NCBI GenBank assembly: GCA_905221605.1
Contig: CAJNDS010002303.1
Span: forward strand, 110,001 to 160,000
Direction of reading: 5' to 3'
Length of the DNA stretch: 50,000 nt
Source: Symbiodinium natans
Taxonomy: Eukaryota > Sar > Dinophyceae > Suessiales > Symbiodiniaceae
Both the position numbers and the translations under genes were made by a program. The notes beneath the pieces are model-generated. The model was not told where the DNA came from. It did no database searches and saw only the letters and a list, made by a program, of their open reading frames with translations. Shown here piece after piece: positions 26,540 to 35,153 of the stretch. Every line of letters begins with the position of its first letter. The first letter of the stretch is position 1.

Positions 26540-26850
26540 ATTTTTAACCCCCCCCCCCTCCCCACCCGGACGCACAGCCAGAACAAATAACCAGACAGAG
26601 CCAAGAGGCCACAGAGCGACGGTCCATGGCAGCAGAGCAGGACAACAGACCAACAAACAGAACAAGTCGGGCCCTGCAGAGAGCAAGCAGAACCCTTCGA
26701 GACCAAGCACAACAGACCCTGACAGCTAACCCCCCCCCCCCAAGACCCCCAGAATCCGCATTATTGGCACCCACTCGTTTTTTTCTACCCCTCCAAACCC
26801 CGCGGACCAAAACAAGTTTTGGGGGGGGGGGGGGGTTATTAAAGCGACGT
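26540..26850. repeat. Poly-C and poly-G low-complexity patches
   Basis: C9-C11 runs near 26549 and 26730 and G16 near 26820 with unique sequence between them. Open frames on both strands here are Arg/Ser-rich and not supported as genes. Confidence 0.8.
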
Positions 26851-27330
26851 TAACATTAGGGTTTAGGGTTTAGGGCTTAGGGCATACGGTTTAGGGTTTC
26901 GGGTTTAGGGTTTAGGGCTTAGTTTTCCGTCCCGCTCAGCATGACTGCAAGGATCGCAGTCACCCAAACCCAAGCAATCCCGAGATACCGGCCCGAAACC
27001 TCTGAACCTGAACCTTACCCCTAAACCCTCAACCCTTCTCTCCAAGCCCTAAACCCCAAACCCTAAATTCCGAAACTCCAAAACCCTAAGCCCCAAACCC
27101 TTCAACCCCAAGGTGTCGTTCGGCGGCTGGCGGAAGGGGCTCGCAGGCTTCGCGAGATTCAGGGGTTTGGGGTTTGAAGTTTGGGGTTTGGGGTTTGGGG
27201 TTTTGAGCTCAGTTTGGAATTTGGGGTCTAGGGGGTAGAGTTTAGGGTTTTAAGTTTAGCTTCGTGTGTAGTGTTTAGGGTTCAGGGAAAACGAAAGCTC
27301 AGCTGAAGGGGAGGTTTAGGGGCTTCGAAA
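26850..27330. repeat. Degenerate telomere-like repeats
   Basis: GGGTTTAGGG units near 26858-26925 and 27160-27290 and CCCTAAACC units near 27010-27100, in opposite orientation, with unique linkers. Confidence 0.85.
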
Positions 27331-27379
27331 AAACCAAAGATCCTAGAGTTGAGGGTGAAACAATATAAGGGCCTGAATC

Positions 27380-27950
27380 ATTAGACCCCCACCCATGCTA
27401 AATTCCACATTTCCTTTGCCATTTTTGGCAGGATTCCTATTGTTTTTCATCAGAATCCTTTTAATTTCAAGAGGATTTCTATTAATTTAACAAGATTTCT
27501 ATTCGCCTTCTTTTTTCGTAGCATTTCAATTCAATTTTAATGGGGTTGGAAATATTTTGTCAAGTCGGACTTCTACTCATTTTAATAGCAGCTCAATTAA
27601 TTGTACTAGGAGTTGAACTTGATTCGAAAAGGATTTCTATTATTTTAATACGAATCCCGTTAAACGTAATACAAATCTTATTAGAAGGAATAAAAACCTC
27701 ATTCATATTATTAGAAATCTTTCAAAAGTAACAAACACTCTAACCCGATTAGAATCAAAAGAAGCCCTATTAAAACTTTAATTAAAGTCAAGTGAAACCC
27801 TATTAAGAATACTTCTTATTAAAAGAAATAAAAATGCCCACTAATAGAAGCCAGAAGCCCTTGCTCCCTATTAAATAAAATTCCACATTTTGTATTTGTT
27901 AATTTCTATTAAAGTAAATCGAAACCTTATTAAAATTGATAGAAGGGGGA
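27380..27950. other. AT-rich island with degenerate short repeats
   Basis: Very low GC compared with the flanks, built from diverged words such as GGATTTCTATTAATTT and TATTAAAA/AGAAATC. A 63-codon plus frame at 27540-27731 (Ile/Leu-rich) is expected from this composition. It could be an organelle-derived insertion or a low-GC satellite. No organellar gene recognised. Confidence 0.6.
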
Positions 27951-27954
27951 ATTG

Positions 27955-28250
27955 ACCAAGGGGGGGGGGGGGGGGCCCACTTGAACAAGAGGGGGGGGGG
28001 GGGGGCGGGGAGGGGGGCCCTTGAACAAGAGAGAGGGGGCCTTGAACAAAGCGGGGGTGGGAGGGGGTGGGGAGGGGGGAGGGGGAAGGGGGGGGGGGAG
28101 GGGGGGAAGGGGGGAGGGGGGGGGCAGGGGGGGGGGTGGGGGGGGAAGGGAGGGGTGAGGGAGGGGGGGGGGGGGGGGGGGGGGAGTGGGGGATAGGGGG
28201 GAGGGGGGTGGGGGAGGTGGTTGTTGGGGGGGGGGGGGGGGGGAGGCCGC
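27955..28250. repeat. G-rich low-complexity tract
   Basis: About 300 bp of G runs with occasional A, T or C. Gly/Pro frames are artefacts. Strong G-quadruplex potential; likely prone to assembly error. Confidence 0.95.
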
Positions 28251-28309
28251 AGTGGCTCGAACCATCGGGTTATTAGTAACTGTTGAAAAAATGGACCCTA
28301 AGAAGAAAC

Positions 28310-28394
28310 TACCGCTAAACCCCTAAACCCTAGACCCTCAACCCTAAACCCTACACCCCAAAAAACCCTAAACCCTAAACCAAAAAAAAAAAAA

Positions 28395-28452
<58 letters not shown>

Positions 28453-28640
28453 CAAAAAACCAAAAAACCCAAAAAAAAAACAAAAACACAAAAAACCCAA
28501 AAAAAAACCCAAAAAAAAAACAAAAAAAACCCAAAAAACCCAAAAAACCCAAAAACACAAAAAACAAAAAAACACCCAAAAAACCCAAAAAAAAACAAAA
28601 AAACCCAAAAAACCCAAAAAACCTAAACCCTAAACCCTTG
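28310..28640. repeat. A-rich tract of degenerate AAAACCC units
   Basis: CCCTAAACCC passes into long A runs broken by CCC, as if the telomere-like unit had expanded its A portion. The Phe-rich minus frames are artefacts. Confidence 0.9.
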
Positions 28641-28712
28641 TACGCACCAGAGAGGAAGCGGGCCGGCGGGACTCATCCGCTTCCGGAATCGTGCAGGACT
28701 GCAGCTGCACCT
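28636..28712 (-). CDS. Coding-like island (possible exon)
   Basis: After an acceptor AACTGCAG the minus strand reads VQLQSCTIPEADESRRPAS then SLVRT, running into GGGTTTAGGG, whose GT could be the donor. Function unknown. Confidence 0.3.
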
Positions 28713-28739
28713 GCAGTTGGGTCTTGGGGTTCCCTCCTT

Positions 28740-28985
28740 TGGGGTTTAGGGTTTAGGGTTTAGGGTTTGGGGTTTAGGGTTTAGGGTTTAGGGTTTGGGG
28801 TTTAGGGTTTAGGGTTTGGGGTTTAGGGCTTAGGGCTTAGGGTTCAGGGTTTAGGTTTTAGGGTTTAGGGTCTAGGGCTTAGGGCTTAGGGTTTAGGGTT
28901 GAGGGTTTCGGGCTTACGGTTTAGGGTTTAGGGTTTAGGGTTTTTTTGTTTTCGGGCTTAGGGTTTAGGGTTTAGGGCTAGGGTT
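28740..28985 (+). repeat. TTTAGGG telomere-like array
   Basis: About 245 bp of GGGTTTA units with GGGGTTTA, GGGCTTA and GGGTTCA variants, the usual decay products of the repeat. Confidence 0.95.
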
Positions 28986-28999
28986 TCTCCCCTTTTGGG

Positions 29000-29900
29000 G
29001 CGTCTTCTTCGTCGTACGCAAAGGACCCACCTGAGGGCCGAACCCGAAACCCCAGACCCAAGGCTCGGAGGTTCGTTCAAGACTCGGGGGTTGCGAAGTG
29101 GGAATTGTAGGGGGCTTAGGGTTTATGATTTAGGGTTTTGGGTTCAGGCGTCAGGGTTCTTCGGGGTCCCATGACTCCAATTCTAGTTCGCCAACCTGCC
29201 TTTGGGATGAGGGTCCAGGGTTCAGGGTTTCTCTTCTGGAGATGAGAGGCCGAGGATGCATTCCAACAGTCCATGCGAACATGCTGACTTCCGGACGGGG
29301 CTGTGATGGCTCGTTCTTTCCGACAACACTTGTTTTGTGAGAACGGCTGTGCGACCCGCCACATACTCCTAGCTCAAAGCGGACATAGCGGCCTTTTTTG
29401 GGTTTAGTGCAAGCACCAGGGCCCTTACACTCCTACTGGTAGTATGTGTAGGGGAGGGGGGCTTCTCCGAAAGCCCAATATTAGGGCAGCCAAAGATAGA
29501 TCGAGAACCCCCCTCATACCCACCATCTGCCTGGCGTGCCCTCACCCTAAACACTAAACCCTACACCCCAAACTTGATCATGGGCCCTTAGGGTTTCAGG
29601 CTTAAGGCTAGAGAAACCCGAAGATGAAAACTATAAGGCATTGTGCGAGGAGCTTTTTCTTGTCATCAGCCGAAGAACGTTCTGAACTGGAGGACGTATT
29701 GGCTTGAAGCCTCTGGGGCCCGAAACCCAAACCGTAAAGCCCCAACAGGCTTCGGGAGCTGCTGTGACCCAAAATCCAAAACCCTCAACCCTGGGACTGC
29801 TTCCCTCTTAACAGGATTTTGGGTGTAGGGTTTAGGAGTTTAAAGGGTTTAGGGTTTAGGGTTTGGGTTTGGGGTTTGGGGTTTAGGGTTTCGGGTTTCG
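29000..29900. other. Unique spacer with weak open frames
   Basis: Contains open stretches on both strands (29116-29364 minus, 29643-29828 plus) in which each strand gives a plausible peptide, so I do not choose. Telomere-like words occur near 29110 and 29830-29890. Confidence 0.4.
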
Positions 29901-29914
29901 GGTGACGAGGCCCT

Positions 29915-29982
29915 GGCGCAGCCAGTCAGCGTGCTGGGGCTCACGTCGCAGTTTTCCATGCTGCACACGACGCGCACCTGAG
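29915..29982 (-). CDS. Cysteine-rich coding-like island
   Basis: After GCTCAG the minus strand reads VRVVCSMENCDVSPSTLTGC then ARAS. Cys spacing and length resemble the other Cys-rich islands (31.6, 34.0, 43.5 and 45.0 kb), all on the minus strand. Confidence 0.38.
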
Positions 29983-30057
29983 CAAGAGAGCCGGGAGCCG
30001 AAACCCAACACCACCTTCAGGGTTTAGGGTGTCGGTTTAGAGTTTAGGGTTTCGGGT

Positions 30058-30440
30058 TTGGGTTTACGGCTTAGGGTTGTCCAGGTCACCTCCAAAAGTT
30101 TTTTTGGCGCAGCAGAGACTGTTAGGGCGTCGCAGGGCCTGCCACAGGCTTCAGGGGCCTCCCTGGCAGCAGCCTCAGACCCTGCGCGGACTCGGCTGAA
30201 CTGCCTAAACGCCCCAGCAAGAAGGCCGCACTCGGGAGAGGAACCAGATGAACACACACCCTGCCAGGTTTTGGGGTAACTATGCATCGGCAGTGACTGT
30301 GCTTGGCGACCAAGCTTGGCGACCCCTCAAGGGTGTGGTGGGCAGGCTCTGCAGCTCAACAGAGCCTGCCATGGTCTCGCTGCGCGCTCGACTGCGCCCG
30401 CCTACCCAACAGAGGTGGCGGGCGGGTTTAGGGTTTAGGG
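30058..30440 (+). CDS. Weak plus-strand coding-like stretch
   Basis: Open frames FGAAETVRASQGLPQASGAS (near 30110) and GRLCSSTEPAMVSLRARLRP (near 30340); the second ends at GCGG|GTTTAGGG, a possible GT donor inside telomere-like sequence. The minus strand is also open, so confidence is low. Confidence 0.2.
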
Positions 30441-30839
30441 CTTAGGGGTTCGGATTTAAGGTATAGGGCTTAGGTTGAGGGTTTAGGGTTGAGCTATACC
30501 CTAAATCCCGAAGCCCCTAAAGCCCCAAAATCCCCAAAACCCTAAATCCCTAAATCCCATACCACACACCGACTTGATATTGAGGATCCCTAAATTATAT
30601 AGGGGTACCTTATCGGGGTCCTTATTCTAAGGAATCCTACTATTTGGGGACCTAAATTAGGGGTCTTTTGTTTTCGTAAACCTCCATATGTCACTCCTTG
30701 GTGCCAGCATCTGGGAAGCGACAGGTTTAGGGTTTCGGGGTTAGGGTTGAGGGTTTGGGGCTGGCGGCGTGTTAGGGGGGTGTACCCGGCAGCTTTTCCA
30801 GGGCTGCCACACCGCATAAACCCACGGCTTCGGGAAAAA

Positions 30840-31045
30840 AACCCCACAACCCCCCCCCTTCCCCCCCCCCCCCCTTCCCTCCCCCCCCCCCCTTCCCCCC
30901 CCCCCCCCCCTTCCCCCCCCGCCCCCCCCCCCCCCCTTCCTGACTTGGCCTGTTCCATTGATGGGGCTGCCCCCTTCAGCTGGCTTCAGCTCCTGTTTGG
31001 GTCCTGGTGCCCCCCACCCCCCCCCCCCCCCCCCCCCCCAACGTT
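30840..31045. repeat. Poly-C tracts
   Basis: C9-C20 runs at 30846-30942 and 31010-31040 with TT or A breaks. Glycine-rich minus frames are artefacts. Confidence 0.9.
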
Positions 31046-31299
31046 TCACAGAGGCTCAAGCAAATCAACTTTTGGATCCTTTGAGCTGACGAGCGCGTTT
31101 AAACCTTTCAACTAGGGGCTTCGGTTGAGGGTTTAGTGTCCAACTGCCCCTGTGCCCAGCCAAAACCCTTAACCCTAACCTAAACCCTAAACACTAGACA
31201 TCCTTAAATCCTAAACCTTAAACCCAGAACAAGCAAGAGCCCCGGTGACCGAACACAGAGGACTCAGGGCTTTGTCCTGACACAAAACACTCTCAACCC

Positions 31300-31500
31300 T
31301 TAGGGTTTGGGTTTGAACCCTGGGTAGGGTTTCGGGTTTAGGGCTTAGTGTTCAGGGTTCAGGGTTCAGGGTTCAGGGTTCAGGGTTCAGGGTTCAGGGT
31401 TTAGGGTTTAGGGTTTAGGGTTTAGGGTTTAGGGCTTAGGGTTTAGGGTTTCGGGCTTAGGGTTTAGGGTTTAGAGCTAAGGGCTTGCCAAAGCCCCAAG
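31300..31500 (+). repeat. TTTAGGG / TTCAGGG array
   Basis: Contains seven uniform GGGTTCA units beside standard GGGTTTA units, showing local amplification of one point variant. Confidence 0.95.
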
Positions 31501-31544
31501 CCCTCAACTTTTCGGACTTGGGGCTTTGGGTTTGGGGGGCTTCA

Positions 31545-31617
31545 GGGCGCCTGTCCCGTCCAGCCGGCGGCGCACTCCCACGCGGTGCCATTCCAGGTGT
31601 AGCCGGGCCTGGCGACT
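31545..31617 (-). CDS. Cysteine/tryptophan-rich coding-like island
   Basis: Minus strand reads RPGYTWNGTAWECAAGWTG then QAP and TGA. The GYxWxGxxWxCxxGWxG pattern is typical of small extracellular Cys-rich modules. CAG sites flank it. Confidence 0.42.
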
Positions 31618-31632
31618 CGAAGGCCAAGGGAA

Positions 31633-31740
31633 GAGGGTTTAGGGTTTAGGGTGTAGGGTTTAGGGTTTAGGGTTTAGGGTTTAGGGTTTAGGGTTTAGGG
31701 TCTAGGGTTTAGGGTTTAGGGTTTAGGGTTAGGTTCGGAG
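31633..31740 (+). repeat. TTTAGGG array
   Basis: About 15 nearly perfect GGGTTTA units. Confidence 0.95.
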
Positions 31741-31793
31741 GCCTGAAACCCTACTGCCCTAAACCCTAAAGCCTAAAGCCTAAACCCTAAACA

Positions 31794-31880
31794 CTAGAAA
31801 AGTGCCTCGATTCGGCTGGTGGGCACGTCATCTGGCACTGCTGCCCGCTCCATGACGGCCTGGGTAGCGCCGAAAGGCTT
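31794..31880 (-). CDS. Coding-like island (possible exon)
   Basis: Reads FGATQAVMERAAVPDDVPTS then RIEALF, TAG. Good composition, flanked by CCCTAAACC and GGTTTAGGG. Function unknown. Confidence 0.38.
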   Translation of the reverse strand, partial: KPFGATQAVMERAAVPDDVPTSRIEALF

Positions 31881-31909
31881 GGGGGGAAGCTGAGACCGAA
31901 GCCCCTTTG

Positions 31910-32070
31910 GATTTTGGGGTTTAGGGTCTAGGGTTTAGGGTTTAGAGTTAGGGTTTGGGGTTTAGGGTTTCGGATTCAGGGTTTAGGGTTTGCGGTTTAG
32001 GGTTTTTGGTTCAGGGTTCAGGGTTTGTGTTCAGGGTTTAGGGTTTTGTGTTTAGGGTTTACCCTTCAAA
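31910..32070 (+). repeat. Degenerate telomere-like array
   Basis: GGGTTTA with GGGTCTA, GGGTTCA and GGTTTTGTG variants. Confidence 0.9.
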
Positions 32071-32176
32071 CCCTAAGCCTAAGTTACCTGTGAACTGATC
32101 GTGCAGCCGGACTGTCCATGTCAAAGCGCTTCACGAGGCTACAGGGGAACGATGGCGGCTTGGCCTGAACATCAAA

Positions 32177-32230
32177 TGGGGGTTTACGATAGGGCTCGAT
32201 ATTAGGGCCCCTTGCTATCGTAAACCCCCA
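32177..32230. repeat. 16-bp perfect inverted repeat
   Basis: TGGGGGTTTACGATAG at 32177-32192 is the reverse complement of 32215-32230, with a 22-base loop. It may be a small fold-back element or structured RNA; no gene context. Confidence 0.85.
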
Positions 32231-32654
32231 AATAACGCGAGGGAACCCAAGCGTTGTCATCCCATGGAAACCGTAGCCCTGCATTTAGGGTCCCTTCTCA
32301 GAATTCCTCCGGTACCCAAACAGGGCGTGTGATAATGTGGGCCCGGACTAGGTTGTCCACCCGGCCTAGTGGGCTGCGGGTTTAGGGTTTTGCGTTCGGG
32401 GCTTGGGACATCCCCTGTATAGGCCTTTGCTTAAACCTCCAGTATCCTAATTCGAATCGCTATGTTGCTACTCGTATGCAGAAGATTCGACGATGAAAGC
32501 AACGCAGCCCTCAACCTTGAACCTGTCAAGCCCAACTAAGCGAACAAGTCCCATTTTTCGGGTTTAGGGTTAAGGGAACCCCCCCCCCCCCCAAAAAAAA
32601 AAAAAAAAAAGAAAAAAGAACAATGGTAGGTACTGCAGGGCCCAAGTAAGCCCC

Positions 32655-32722
32655 CCAAAAGCGGACCACGTCGATTTCAAGGCCCAGCCGCATGCGGTCT
32701 GGGTCCGTGTTGAAGTCCTGTC
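32655..32722 (-). CDS. Coding-like island (possible exon)
   Basis: Reads GQDFNTDPDRMRLGLEIDVV then RF in an open minus frame preceded by GACAG. Flanked by CCCTAAACC on the right. Function unknown. Confidence 0.35.
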
Positions 32723-32759
32723 CCCTAAACCCTAAACCCTAAACACTAAACTCTAAACC

Positions 32760-33785
32760 CTAAACCTGGCATTCATGTCAGAGGAGCTTCAAGATTTACT
32801 CCACGGCAGTTCAGGATTGGACTAGTATGGCCCTGAAAACCTTCTGAAAAAGATTCCTGAACATGACCCTGCCTAAGCCCATTAAGGGAACATATATGTA
32901 AAAATGTCCGACAAGGGCCGACCGAGTTGTGAATCTGACTAATAGGAGGGACCGTATTTTGTCGGCTCCTTACAGGTTACCTGACCCTGCATTATAGCAG
33001 TTGTTTCCTTGAAGCCTCATCAGTAGGGCTCTACTACTCCCTACTCCCTAGCTTTCCCTACAAAGGTTCTATTGCTGTGCTCGGAGGCTCGTGGGTAGCG
33101 ACTGCAGTTCTAGCTGGTTATAACCGAATTTGGGATGCTGATGAGGAAATGGTCATGAACCTCCAAATGTGAGAGCAGCGCTTGGGTGCTTGGGGTGCTA
33201 AACCCTGCATCCTAAACTCCAAAAGAAAGCTTCAGGGTCCTCGAAATCATCGGAACCTTAAACGCTAGGCCTAGACCCTGAACCCTGAACACTAAGTCAC
33301 AAACTCCCAATGGCCTTCTTCGGCCGTCCCCAGCCTTTTCTAGGGTGCTTAGACAAGGCTTAGCATAGGGATTCTTGGTTTTGGAAGGGGCGGGCAACCC
33401 CAGATGTCAAATTTTAGTCAACGTGCCGGGGACTCCAAAAAAGTTTTTTCAGGGGGTCGCTTGGGCCCCCTCTGTCCCCGCACATCCGTCTCGCCCCTGC
33501 TCCCCTCATCTTCTGACTTCTTCGAACCCGCTCCTTGGGCCCAGGGCCCCGTCTCTGCGCCCTAACATTGAAGGCTTGAACCGTCTTTCGTGGTGGGAGT
33601 TGAGGGCGGGAGCCCAAAACCCTCAAAGGCAATGGCTTGGGTGGGAGAAAGAAACCTAGCACCAACGAAACTTGCTGGAGTGCACTGAAAATGTATGCCT
33701 TCGCTTGTCAAACCCCCCCCCCTCGGGCCCACACGCCTGGGTGTGTGGGGTGCTACCTCCGCATGGTACTTAAAGCCGCTGCGCG
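32760..33785. other. Unique spacer, no gene called
   Basis: Mostly unique sequence with few telomere-like units. Open frames at 33375-33659 plus and 33414-33665 minus overlap each other and neither shows a domain. Confidence 0.45.
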
Positions 33786-33787
33786 GC

Positions 33788-34015
33788 GAAACGCCCCAAA
33801 CCCTAAACCCCTAAACCCCTAAACCCCTAAACCCCTAAACCCCTAAACCCCTAAACCCCCAAACCCCGAAACCCCTAAACCCTAAACCCCTAAACCCCTA
33901 AACCCCTAAACCCCTAAACCCCTAAACCCCTAAACCCCTAAACCCCTAAATCCCTAAACCCCTAAACCCCTAAACCCCTAAACCCTAAACCTAAACCCCT
34001 AAACCCCGACAACCC
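33788..34015 (-). repeat. CCCCTAAA 8-mer telomere-like array
   Basis: About 28 CCCCTAAA units with a few 7-mers, the reverse-orientation counterpart of the array at 3.5-3.9 kb. Confidence 0.95.
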
Positions 34016-34107
34016 GACATAGAAGGCCCCGTGACTGTCCTGGCAGTAGGCACGCGAGGGCGGGCCTACGAAGAAGGGTGCCTTGCAGCGCACCTCGCAG
34101 GAGCCGC
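34010..34107 (-). CDS. Cysteine-rich coding-like island, sushi-like
   Basis: After GCGCAG the minus strand reads GGSCEVRCKAPFFVGPPS then RAYCQDSHGAFYV. The CxVxC...YxC pattern resembles half of a sushi/CCP module. The best of the Cys-rich islands. Confidence 0.45.
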
Positions 34108-34124
34108 CTGCGCAAAAAGGCGGA

Positions 34125-34275
34125 CTCAGGATTCAGGGTTCCAGGTTCAGGGTTCAGGGTTCAGGGTTCAGGGTTCAGGGTTCAGGGTTCAGGGTTTAGG
34201 GTTTAGGGTTTAGGGTTTAGGGTTTAGGGTTTCGGGTTTCGGGTTTAGGTTTAGGGTTTCAGGTTTACGGTTTAG
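34125..34275 (+). repeat. TTCAGGG/TTTAGGG array
   Basis: Eight or so GGGTTCA units followed by GGGTTTA units. Confidence 0.95.
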
Positions 34276-34692
34276 GGCGATAAACTGAAAAGCAAGCCCG
34301 CTTTTTGTAAGAGCGCCTGCTGGGGAACCTGGCCTAAAAAACAACACAAAGCGAGACCAGTGAAAACCTGCTCCCTAAACCCCGAACCGTGAACCCAAAG
34401 CTGCCAGGAATCAAGAACGGCTGTTTGTCTCCGCCCCGAAGCGGCTCAGAGCCGCCACCGAATCTTTCTTGGAAAGACATCAGGCCGGCATAAGGCCCTC
34501 GTCGACACGTCGAAAGGCCTGGTTACTATCCTTTCGAAACGTTGGGGGTGTTTTTGGGGCAATATAGGGGCCTAAATAATTCGAACTGGGCCAGGGTTTT
34601 CGGGGGTTTTTGTAGCAGAATTACAAGGGGGCAATAAGGGGATACTGTTAGTTATTCTTTCCACTCAGTTAGGGCGTAGCTGGGCATAGCTC

Positions 34693-34852
34693 TCACAACT
34701 GTGCATCCACAGCCAGCGTCCGGACAAAAGCAAGGGCTTGTTTTTGTCTGAGAGCGGCGAGGCAGGCTGCCCTGAGCGTTTGCACACGAGAAAGAGCACA
34801 GTCACGGCACAGACCTTTGATGAGTGCCGGCTGGCCCCTCGCTCTCAAGCCC
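34693..34852 (-). repeat. Split direct repeat B2 (160 bp)
   Basis: Starts TCACAACTGTGCATCCACAG; matches 34953-35112 except at two positions. Forms the 3' end of the element. Confidence 0.9.
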
Positions 34853-34880
34853 CTTTGAAGGAAAAGGGAGGGTGGGCGGG

Positions 34881-34951
34881 AGAACTTGAGAGGAGACATT
34901 GCATGAACGGCTGTTCTTCCACAGGATGTGAAAAACGTTCAAAGAACACAT
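34881..34951 (-). repeat. Split direct repeat A2 (71 bp)
   Basis: Identical to 38926-38996; begins AGAACTTGAGAGGAGACATT on the plus strand. Lies between B1 and B2. Confidence 0.92.
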
Positions 34952-34952
34952 A

Positions 34953-35112
34953 TCACAACTGTGCATCCACAGCCAGCGTCCGGACAAAAGCAGGGGCTTG
35001 TTTTTGTCTGAGAGCGGCGAGGCAGGCTGCCCTGAGCGTTTGCACACGAGAAAGAGCACCGTCACGGCACAGACCTTTGATGAGTGCCGGCTGGCCCCTC
35101 GCTCTCAAGCCC
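34953..35112 (-). repeat. Split direct repeat B1 (160 bp)
   Basis: Internal copy of B, one base from A2 and directly 3' of the methyltransferase-like reading frame. Confidence 0.9.
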
Positions 35113-35153
35113 ATCTAGCATGGTCGAAATGGACAACTGGCGGAACGGCGAAA

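Noticed and set aside
27930-28617. Pro-, Gly- and Phe-rich ORFs
   Set aside because: Products of G-runs and A-runs only.
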